A stretch of DNA of 64,000 bases, from the NCBI GenBank assembly GCA_020851465.1, contig JADZCR010000008.1, forward strand, positions 1 to 64,000, written 5' to 3'. Positions 25,992 to 33,432 of the stretch are shown in pieces. This DNA is from Phycisphaeraceae bacterium (lineage in GTDB: Bacteria > Planctomycetota > Phycisphaerae > Phycisphaerales > Phycisphaeraceae). Positions within the stretch are counted from its first letter, which is position 1. Every line of letters starts with the position of its first letter. The translations under genes and the position numbers were made by a program. Below the pieces are notes generated by a model, which saw only the letters and a list, made by a program, of their open reading frames with translations, ran no database searches and was not told the DNA's origin.

Positions 25992-26903
25992 TCATCGCCG
26001 CACCGTTGGAGTTGGGTTCGAGGCGGACGGAATCCAGTCGAAGGTATCGGGGTTCGGCCCGCGTCGGCCGGCCTCGCCCTTGTTGAGCGCATCGATGGCT
26101 GCAAGATCCTCGGGCGCGAGCGTGAAGTCGAAGACCGCGATATTCTGCTCCATGCGCGCGGGCGTCGCGGTCTTCGGGATCACGATGCGACCCTGCTGCG
26201 TGTGCCAGCGCAGCACGATCTCGGCTGCGGATCGGTCGTGCTTGCGGGCGATCGCGCCAAGCGTGGTATCGCCCAGCACCTTGGCCTGTCCCAGCGGGCT
26301 CCACGCCTCGACCGCGATGCTGTGTCTGGCGCATGCAGTGAAGATCTCTCGCCGTCCGAAGTAAGGGTGAACCTCGATCTGGTTCACGGAGGGCACACGT
26401 CCCGTCTCACCGATGATGCGTTGCAGGTGGTTGGGTTGGAAGTTCGACACACCAGCCGACCGTAACAACCCCTCATCGACGAGACGGGTGATGGCACGCC
26501 ACGTGGAAACGTAGTCCCCGTCATACAAGGTCGGGAGCGGCCAGTGCATGAGGAACAGGTCCAGTTGCTCGACGCCGAGGTCTGCGAGACTTTGATCGAA
26601 GGAGCGTCGCACGTCGTCGGGTCGGTGGTTGCCGTTGCCGAGCTTGGTGGTGAGAAAAAATTCCGCTCGCGGGATCCCCGACCTGGCGATGCCCAGCCCG
26701 ACGCCCTTCTCGTTCACGTACATCTGGGCCGTGTCGAAGTGCCGGTAGCCGGCGGCAATCGCGGCTTCGACGCCCTTCGCAGTGACCTCGTGGCTCTCCG
26801 GGCTATTGTCACGAACATTCGACAGGTTCATGGTGCCGAACCCCATCTGCGGGATCGTGACACCGTCGTTCAGGGTGATCTTCGGAATGGTGTGCGTTGT
26901 CAT
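25992..26903 (-). CDS. Aldo/keto reductase, cytoplasmic
   Basis: A 303-residue AKR with the catalytic tetrad visible: Asp in HFDTAQ, Tyr in QMYVNE, Lys in LTTKLGNG and His in LFLMHWPLP. The NADPH-binding end IVIPKTATPARMEQN is also present. It is an AKR5-like, 2,5-diketogluconate reductase-type enzyme. ATG 26903 has AGGAG seven bases upstream; an in-frame ATG 15 bases earlier lacks one. It lies between the RibD-like gene and a second AKR with which it shares the fold but clearly not recent ancestry. Confidence 0.93.
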   Translation of the reverse strand: MTTHTIPKITLNDGVTIPQMGFGTMNLSNVRDNSPESHEVTAKGVEAAIAAGYRHFDTAQMYVNEKGVGLGIARSGIPRAEFFLTTKLGNGNHRPDDVRRSFDQSLADLGVEQLDLFLMHWPLPTLYDGDYVSTWRAITRLVDEGLLRSAGVSNFQPNHLQRIIGETGRVPSVNQIEVHPYFGRREIFTACARHSIAVEAWSPLGQAKVLGDTTLGAIARKHDRSAAEIVLRWHTQQGRIVIPKTATPARMEQNIAVFDFTLAPEDLAAIDALNKGEAGRRGPNPDTFDWIPSASNPTPTVRR

Positions 26904-26988
26904 GGCTGTTCTCCTCATCAGTCATCGATCGTGATCGGGTGCGAGTTCTAGTCGAACGTCTCCGGCTCGCCGTCGAGTACTTTTCCCA

Positions 26989-28062
26989 TCACAGTCCGTC
27001 GCGCTTCCGGATCAGTTCCTTAAACGCCGGGATGTCGAATTTGTCCGGGTCGGGTCCGCCGCGAAGATTCCGATTCACACCGTCGATCGCGGCCATTTCC
27101 TCTGCGGCCAGTTCGAATGTGAAGATGTCGATGTTTTTCAGCAGTCGCTCGTAGTGCTGGGACTTGGGGATGACGATAAGCCCGTGCTGGTTGTGCCAGC
27201 GGAGGATGATCTGCGCGGTGGTCTTCTTGTACTTCTGGGCCAGGTTGACGAGCACCCGATCTTGAAGCACATCGACGATATTGGTCGGATCCTTCGGAAT
27301 AATACGGAAGCAGCCGCCAATCGGTGACCAGCTTTCCGTCTTGATGCCGTGTTGATCGTGAAACTCGCGCATGTCATTCTGTGTAAGGTACGGGTGGAGT
27401 TCGATCTGGTTAAGCACCGGCACGACCTGCGTCTGGTCCATCAGCGTCTTCAGGTGATCCGCTTTGAAGTTGGACACACCAATCGCGCGGACCCGCTTGT
27501 CGGTGTAGAGCTTCTCAAGTGCCTTGTATGCGGCGATCGTCTTCTTGAAGTCGGTCGGGACCGGCCAGTGCAGAATGTAGAGGTCGATCTGGTCGAGTCC
27601 GAGCTTTTTCGCGCTCAGATCGAAGGCACGGAGCGCCTCGTCGTACCCAAAGTCCTCAATCCAGAGCTTCGTGGTGACGAACAGTTCGGACCGGGGCACA
27701 CCGCTACGGGCGATGCCTTCGCCGACCTCCTTCTCGTTTCCGTAGTTCTTGGCTGTGTCGATCAGCCGGTAGCCGTTGGTCAGGGCGAAGTGGACGACAT
27801 CGGCCGCCTGAATGGTGGGCAGCGCAAAGGTGCCTACGCCGAAGACCGGCATCTGCACTCCGTTGTTGAGTTTTGTGAGCGGACTCTTGGCGGCGACGGG
27901 TTTATTCGCCTCGTTCGAGGTGGGTTGAGCAGCCGCCCAGCCGGGAATCATCGTCCCCAACAGCGGTGCCACCGTGAGGCCCGCACCAGCGATCAGTATT
28001 TCACGACGACTGATATCCAACGAAGCATCCGAACGATCCGAGTCATTGCGGCGATTGTCCAT
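26989..28062 (-). CDS. Aldo/keto reductase with Tat signal peptide
   Basis: A 357-residue AKR preceded by a twin-arginine leader: SRREILIAGAGLTVAPLLG at residues 18-36, cleavage near AAA|QP. The tetrad is intact (Asp in LIDTAKNYGNE, its Tyr, Lys in VTTKLW, His in YILHWPVP), and the cofactor end IVIPKSQHYERLLKN is conserved. A Tat-exported AKR would be folded in the cytoplasm with its NADP(H) already bound, and exported AKRs are rare. RBS AAGGA lies nine bases before ATG 28062. It is the second gene of the redox operon, 30 bases after the cupin gene. Confidence 0.92.
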   Translation of the reverse strand: MDNRRNDSDRSDASLDISRREILIAGAGLTVAPLLGTMIPGWAAAQPTSNEANKPVAAKSPLTKLNNGVQMPVFGVGTFALPTIQAADVVHFALTNGYRLIDTAKNYGNEKEVGEGIARSGVPRSELFVTTKLWIEDFGYDEALRAFDLSAKKLGLDQIDLYILHWPVPTDFKKTIAAYKALEKLYTDKRVRAIGVSNFKADHLKTLMDQTQVVPVLNQIELHPYLTQNDMREFHDQHGIKTESWSPIGGCFRIIPKDPTNIVDVLQDRVLVNLAQKYKKTTAQIILRWHNQHGLIVIPKSQHYERLLKNIDIFTFELAAEEMAAIDGVNRNLRGGPDPDKFDIPAFKELIRKRDGL

Positions 28063-28092
28063 CTCGGTTTTCCTTTCATAACGGGTGGTGCA

Positions 28093-28626
28093 TTACTTGC
28101 GGTACTGTTTATCAGTGACCTTTTCCATCCATTCAACGTTCTTTCCGTCGAGCTTCTCGGCGATGGCGATGTGCGTCATCGCCGTCGTCGGTGATGCTCC
28201 GTGCCAGTGCTTGACGTTGGGAGGAAACCACACGATGTCGCCAGATTGGATCTCCTCGACGGGGCCACCCTCAACCTGTGCCCAGCCGAGGCCGACGGTG
28301 ACGAGGAGCGTCTGGCCAAGCGGATGCGTGTGCCACGCCGTGCGCGCCCCAGGCTCGAACGTGACTGTCGCACCGCTAACGCGGGCCGCATCGGTGCCCT
28401 CAAACCGGGAGTCGATGCGAACGGTGCCCGTGAAGTACTCGGCCGGACCCTTGCTGGACGGCTGCGAACCGTTTCTCGTGATCTTCATGTGCTGCTCCTG
28501 TCGGTTGATCGGACGACCCTCAGCCTGTGCGTAGCTCATCGCCGGAGCGGCGAGCACGGCGAGGCTGGCGACCTTGAGGAAATTGCGGCGGCCCATCTCG
28601 GCTGGATCATTTCTGCTGATGCCCAT
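28093..28626 (-). CDS. Tat-exported cupin-domain protein
   Basis: A 177-residue protein: Tat leader [19 protein letters not shown] (Arg13-Arg14), then a single cupin_2 domain. The metal-binding motifs are [13 protein letters not shown] (two His) and the second motif [13 protein letters not shown]. The closest known pattern is the CMD-associated cupins related to manganese-dependent hydroxynitrile lyase (GraHNL/AcHNL). AAGGAGG lies before ATG 28626, making this the first gene of the seven-gene operon. The exported CMD and AKR in the same operon fit an extracytoplasmic reaction. Confidence 0.88.
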   Translation of the reverse strand: MGISRNDPAEMGRRNFLKVASLAVLAAPAMSYAQAEGRPINRQEQHMKITRNGSQPSSKGPAEYFTGTVRIDSRFEGTDAARVSGATVTFEPGARTAWHTHPLGQTLLVTVGLGWAQVEGGPVEEIQSGDIVWFPPNVKHWHGASPTTAMTHIAIAEKLDGKNVEWMEKVTDKQYRK

Positions 28627-29020
28627 TGCTCGCCTCCTTCCCTTCTTCCCGTGCGTCCGGAAGGATGCAAGCGGCGATGACTCTCGAAGACCTCTTGGGA
28701 GTCAAAAGTGCCGACACGGCATCCCGCGATTCAAACTCCTCCATCACGGCGAATGGTTGGGCATTGTGACATGGTATCACGATGCACTATCGAGAATCGA
28801 CCCTATGCACTGGGCGAGCTTTGATTTTGATCGCAGCTATATCCTGACGCAGAATGCGACCTCGGCGGACTGATGATCTTCAATCATCGGCGGTCACGGG
28901 TATAACTCAGCTCGCCCCATCCCTCGCAAGTGAACGTAAAGCGAAAACGCAGTTCAACACACCGCACAAGCGGCTGCGCTGAATAAATGCGATTATTTGA
29001 CGAGTTCCCGCCTATTCTGC
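28627..29020. other. Upstream region of the redox operon
   Basis: About 390 bases between the operon's first gene and the end of the AraC gene. It should hold the operon promoter, but no clear -35/-10 pair stands out on the minus strand. A plus-strand frame ending at 28873 has a protein-like tail (HHGEWLGIVTWYHDALSRID) but no start or RBS and no family that I recognise. Confidence 0.4.
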
Positions 29021-29926
29021 TTATTCCGACACGCGATGAGCATCCGCCGATGGCTCGCCGCTCTTGCGAAAGACAACGGGCGTCACGCCGACACGATGCT
29101 TGAACTGTCGCGAGAAGAAATGCACATTCTGGTAACCAAGAGCTTCGGCGATCTGACTGATCGTCAGCGGTGAGCCGCGGAGCAGATTGCACGCGCGATC
29201 AATTCGTCGGCGGATGAAAAACTCGTTGGGTGGAAGACCGGTCACCTTTTGAAATACACGGGTGAAATGTCCCCGGCTAAAGCCGTGCTGCCGCGCGATC
29301 TGCGTGACGGACGGGAACGATTCAGGGCTGACCGTGCGCTCATCGAGGATGTTCTTGATCAAGTAAAACTGGTGCTGCGCCAAGCCGGACTCGGCGGTAA
29401 TCGGGGCGGTGTCGGTGGCAGCGTCGAGGTCCATCAGCAATGCTGTGAGCAAAGCGGTGGCGACCTGACGAACAGGTCCGTCGCGGACGATCCACGCTTC
29501 GCTCAGGCCAGCACCCATCAGCAGCTCAATAATGCGCGAGGTGATCTGCTCCACCATCGAGGCACTGGGCAGCTTGACAAGCTCGCCCGGCTGATTGTGG
29601 TCGCACGACCGAACCGAACCATCGGGTTCAATCAGGTCGAACTGGATCAGGTTCATCCCCAAAGGGTCTTTGGGGTCTTGCGTCGTCTGGTACGACCATC
29701 CGGGAGTGAGCCAGACGCAGGAACCTGGTTGCAGGTCCTGCCATCCGGCGCGGAGTTTCATCCTGCCCCGACCAGCCCAGAAGTACCAGAGGCTCTGGGC
29801 GCGGAGAGTGGCGTTAACGGATCTGACGCGGTGGTCCCACCAGGGATCAATCGATACACCATGCCGCCAGCGGAGGCGGACCGTGCTGCGGAGATGAACG
29901 CGAACTTGAGACCAGTCGATCTGCAT
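29021..29926 (-). CDS. AraC-family transcriptional regulator
   Basis: A 301-residue regulator. The N-terminal 170 residues form a cupin-like sensor (LWYFWAGRGRMKLRAGWQD, LQPGSCVWLTPGWSYQ). The C-terminal 100 residues carry the two helix-turn-helix motifs (SVTQIARQHGFSRGHFTRVF and LTISQIAEALGYQNVHFFSRQF), followed by the AraC signature end FKHRVGVTPVVFRK. It lies upstream of the redox operon on the same strand and divergent from the LamG-like/PEP-CTERM gene, so it could control either. Confidence 0.93.
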   Translation of the reverse strand: MQIDWSQVRVHLRSTVRLRWRHGVSIDPWWDHRVRSVNATLRAQSLWYFWAGRGRMKLRAGWQDLQPGSCVWLTPGWSYQTTQDPKDPLGMNLIQFDLIEPDGSVRSCDHNQPGELVKLPSASMVEQITSRIIELLMGAGLSEAWIVRDGPVRQVATALLTALLMDLDAATDTAPITAESGLAQHQFYLIKNILDERTVSPESFPSVTQIARQHGFSRGHFTRVFQKVTGLPPNEFFIRRRIDRACNLLRGSPLTISQIAEALGYQNVHFFSRQFKHRVGVTPVVFRKSGEPSADAHRVSE

Positions 29927-30077
29927 AGGTCAGGTTACAAAAGTGCAAAAATATATTCTTCCGGTGCATGGCATCAGACGGACTCCGGTGTCAGAATTCA
30001 TGTTGTCGGCTAGAGAGGGCTATTTTACCGGCAAAGTTACTAATCGTAACACGAGGTCAAAAATGCGAGGTTTAGAG

Positions 30078-30989
30078 ATGAGAAAGGGATTATCTCCGTT
30101 TATCGCTGTCCTGATCGCGTTATTGTCGGGACATGCCGCCCAAGCCGGTCCGGTAACAAGCGGACTGGAGCTGTGGCTTAAGTCGGATACAGGAGTGACC
30201 ACGGATATCAACGGTCGGGTCTCGCAATGGGATGATCAGGCGATAGCTGTGGTGCAGAACGCCACGCAGGGCACGGCATCACAGCGACCGCTTTTGACGA
30301 CGGCAAACATCGGCATTCTGAGCAACCACCCGGTGCTGTTCTTCGACGGCTTCGGTAACCCGACGCAGTCGAACCGGGACTTCCTCAGCTTCACGCTCGC
30401 CAACGCGAACACGTATTCGGGCATGACGATTTTCTTCGTCGCGCAGGGAACGCATGACCCGCTGCGTTCGCCGGAAAACGCCGCGGTGCAGTTCGTGGTC
30501 GCCAGCGGTGGTTCATCAGGATCGCCAAGTCCGGGCATCCGATGGGCATTCGGTCTGGGTCAGCTTGAGCCGACCGCACCGGCAGCACTGGGCTGGGCTG
30601 GCTCAGGCGGCTCGCCGCACCTGGGCACCGGCGTGAATCTCGACGCGAACGAACTCTACATCACCTCATACGTCAAGACGAAAGGCGGCGGCTCCGGCTG
30701 GTCAATGGAAGTCAACGGTGCAGCGGTCACGTCCGTTGCGGACACCACTTTCCCCACCGGCAACTTCAATGGCATCATCGGTGCCGAGAGCACCGTGCTC
30801 GACTACGCCTTCACCGGCTACATCGCCGAGATCCTTATCTACAACCGCGCACTCTCCGCGACCGAGGTGGACAACGTGTACGACTACCTTGATAGCAGAT
30901 ACTTCACGCCGGAACCCGCATCGGCCGCACTGCTGGTACTGATGACGCTGAGCTGCTCAGGTCGCCGAACGTGGCGTCGGCTGCGGTAA
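30078..30989 (+). CDS. LamG-like secreted protein with PEP-CTERM tail
   Basis: A 303-residue protein. The signal peptide MRKGLSPFIAVLIALLSG (cleavage near AQA|G) precedes a concanavalin A-like domain with LELWLKSDTGVT, RVSQWDDQA, MTIFFVAQGTHD and YAFTGYIAEILIYNRALSA, a pattern common in planctomycetes. The tail TPEPASAALLVLMTL plus GRRTWRRLR is a PEP-CTERM signal. GAGG seven bases before ATG 30078 decides the start against several upstream in-frame starts. The stop codon lies inside a 47-base stretch copied from the ClC gene, so the last residues may have been changed by that event. Confidence 0.88.
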   Translation: MRKGLSPFIAVLIALLSGHAAQAGPVTSGLELWLKSDTGVTTDINGRVSQWDDQAIAVVQNATQGTASQRPLLTTANIGILSNHPVLFFDGFGNPTQSNRDFLSFTLANANTYSGMTIFFVAQGTHDPLRSPENAAVQFVVASGGSSGSPSPGIRWAFGLGQLEPTAPAALGWAGSGGSPHLGTGVNLDANELYITSYVKTKGGGSGWSMEVNGAAVTSVADTTFPTGNFNGIIGAESTVLDYAFTGYIAEILIYNRALSATEVDNVYDYLDSRYFTPEPASAALLVLMTLSCSGRRTWRRLR

Positions 30990-31029
30990 GTACCTCGGCC
31001 TACTCACGCGCAACAATGTCCGCACCTTG
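30983..31029 (+). repeat. Short copy of the ClC CBS-domain coding sequence
   Basis: Aligns without gaps to 32938-32984 inside the ClC gene; the first 19 bases are identical and I count six mismatches in the next 26. In frame it reads GKYLGLLTRNNVRT, against GKYLGLLTLDDVRT in the channel. It supplies the TAA stop (30987-30989) of the PEP-CTERM gene. The remaining 280 bases up to the ClC start show no gene. Confidence 0.6.
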
Positions 31030-31310
31030 CCAGGTACTCGCTCCTCTTTTCGACTTGCGTCAATCCTATTGACCATCTGAATCGCAATACCTCTGGAACC
31101 GGATTCCGCAGGTATTGCTATCATTCAAACTTCGATTGCAGGCACAACATTTTCCGGTGCTGCGTGAGGAGACCCACGCATTCCGCGACCGGATCGTAAT
31201 GCCTTGATCCTGCCTCTTTCCCCTCCGGGAGATGAAAGCACGATCACGCAAGGATCAAACGTAATCCGTATAAATTTAGCGAACCCGAATTTCGTTCAAT
31301 CCGTCCGCAC

Positions 31311-33221
31311 ATGAAAGAAGACATCCTCCACGAGATGCGCAAGATGCCTGCGGTCTGGCGACTGTACGTGCTGCAACGGCTGGCGCACTGGGGCATTCGT
31401 GAAGAGACGCTGTTGATCGGTTTGTCGGTGGTGATCGGACTGGCGGCGGGCGGAGCGGTCTGGGTTTTCGAGCGGACGCTCAAACTCATCGAGCACTACT
31501 ACTTTTACAAACTCAGCCAAGGTCTGGGGATTACCTCCGGTCGGCTGTATCTCTTACCGCTGCTCCCCGCTGTCGGCGGATTGGCCGTCGTGATGGTGCG
31601 CTATATCTTCCACACCGAACACAGCCGACTGCACGGCGTATCGGGCATTATCTTTGCCCTGATCCGCAAGGCGGCCCGCCTTCGTCGAACGCTCGGTCTG
31701 GAAACTCTGCTGACCAGCACGCTGACCATCGGCACCGGCGGATCGGCTGGACCCGAAGCTCCGATCGCTGTCATCGGAGCGTCCGTTGGCTCGATCATCG
31801 GATCGACCGCCGGGATCTCTCGTCGGAATCTGCCTACCCTTATCGGCTGCGGTGCCGCGGCTGGGATCAGCGCCATTTTCTTCGCTCCCATCGCCGGCGT
31901 CCTTTTCGCCATGGAGGTTTTACTCCGCGACTTCTCCGTCCGCACTTTCACTCCCGTTGTTGTCAGTTCCGTCGTTGCCACCGTCATGTATCAGACGATC
32001 ACCGCTTCCGGCGGAGGCGGACTTTTCGCCATACCCGCAGGTAGTGCCGCTTACCATTTCACCTTCGGCGAGATGCCCTATTACCTTTTTCTGGGCGCGG
32101 TCTGCGGCATCCTGGCGGTGATGTTCACGCGAGGGACTGCCGTCGTCGAACACCTATCGGATCGTCTGGCGCAACGTCTCCCCCGCCGCTATCACCCTGC
32201 TCTAGGTGCCGGACTTTCTGGGCTTTGCGGTGTAGCGGTGATTCTCCTGTTCCGTCACGACGGCTACCTGGGAGGTCCAGCTGGGCGGTTCGCCCTCGAC
32301 AGCTACGTGCCTATTTTCGCCGGCGGATACCCCACGATCCTCCGCTCCCTCGAACCTGCCTGGTACACCGGCATGAACACTCCCGCCGGACAATTTGCTG
32401 TGCTCACGCTGGCTTTGCTGGCGGTGCTGAGCATCCTCAAAATTGTCGCCACCTCGTTGACTCTCGGCAGCGGCGGATCAGGCGGAGTGTTTGCTCCGTC
32501 GCTCTTCATCGGTGCCACCGGCGGAGGAGCGGTCGGTATCGTGCTTCACCATTTCTTCCCCGCCATCGAACCAAGCTCCTACGCACTGGTTGGTATGGGG
32601 GCCGTCCTCGCCGCCGCTATTCAGGCGCCGCTCATGGCGATCATCCTCCTCTTTGAGCTGACGCGGAACTATCAGGTCATGCTCCCTGCCATGCTCAGCG
32701 TCGTCACTGCGACTCTCATCCAACAACTGCTCGTCAAGGAGAGCATCTACACTCTCCCCTTGCGAGCCGAGGGTATCGGGCTGGGATCACCCACGGGCAT
32801 CAGCGCGCTTCGCCGCATCAGTGTCGAGGACGTTCCGCTCCGCCCTGCCGAAACGATCGATCCCTGCGAACCCGCTGCCAATCTCATCCGTCACGGCACT
32901 CCCCGTGCTTCCTCCGACATGGTCATCATTGATCGTCGCGGTAAGTACCTCGGCCTGCTCACTCTCGACGATGTTCGCACCATGATGCTCGCCCCGGACT
33001 CTGTTTCGCTTCTGCTGGCGGGTGACCTGGTGCGATCCGATGTGCCGCCGCTCGTTACTACCGACACACTCGACAGGGCATTCGAGGCGTTTTCCCGTCT
33101 GGAGGTGGACTATCTGCCGGTCTTCGCGCCCACTGCCAGCGACACCGGACATCGCGAGCTGATGGGTCTCCTCTCCCGTGCGGACCTCATGCGCCGCTAC
33201 CACCTCGAACTGACCGGCTGA
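31311..33221 (+). CDS. ClC-family chloride channel/antiporter with two CBS domains
   Basis: A 636-residue membrane protein. The ClC core (residues about 30-485) carries the selectivity-filter segments GTGGSAGPEAP (141-151, gating Glu149) and GVFAP (392-396), plus the conserved GAVLAAAIQAPLMAIILLFEL helix. Two CBS domains follow (about 504-563 with RGKYLGLLTLDDV, and 573-632 with RELMGLLSRADLM), which bind adenine nucleotides in related proteins. It moves Cl- or exchanges Cl-/H+ across the cytoplasmic membrane. It is monocistronic, and the RBS before ATG 31311 is weak. Confidence 0.93.
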   Translation: MKEDILHEMRKMPAVWRLYVLQRLAHWGIREETLLIGLSVVIGLAAGGAVWVFERTLKLIEHYYFYKLSQGLGITSGRLYLLPLLPAVGGLAVVMVRYIFHTEHSRLHGVSGIIFALIRKAARLRRTLGLETLLTSTLTIGTGGSAGPEAPIAVIGASVGSIIGSTAGISRRNLPTLIGCGAAAGISAIFFAPIAGVLFAMEVLLRDFSVRTFTPVVVSSVVATVMYQTITASGGGGLFAIPAGSAAYHFTFGEMPYYLFLGAVCGILAVMFTRGTAVVEHLSDRLAQRLPRRYHPALGAGLSGLCGVAVILLFRHDGYLGGPAGRFALDSYVPIFAGGYPTILRSLEPAWYTGMNTPAGQFAVLTLALLAVLSILKIVATSLTLGSGGSGGVFAPSLFIGATGGGAVGIVLHHFFPAIEPSSYALVGMGAVLAAAIQAPLMAIILLFELTRNYQVMLPAMLSVVTATLIQQLLVKESIYTLPLRAEGIGLGSPTGISALRRISVEDVPLRPAETIDPCEPAANLIRHGTPRASSDMVIIDRRGKYLGLLTLDDVRTMMLAPDSVSLLLAGDLVRSDVPPLVTTDTLDRAFEAFSRLEVDYLPVFAPTASDTGHRELMGLLSRADLMRRYHLELTG

Positions 33222-33432
33222 CGGCGGCTGCCCTGTACCTTCATCCTTCCTTCAACCGTTGGGCGGCCTGCCGCGATGTATCCGTTATCGCTCGCTAGGG
33301 TTCTCGACGATCTCCCATCATCTCGTAAAACGATCTCCCACCCCGTCGAATACATACGATAATGCCGTCTCATATTTTGCTCGTTGAACCATCCGCGACG
33401 AGAGGTGCGGACCATCTGATACGGAGGGCTGC

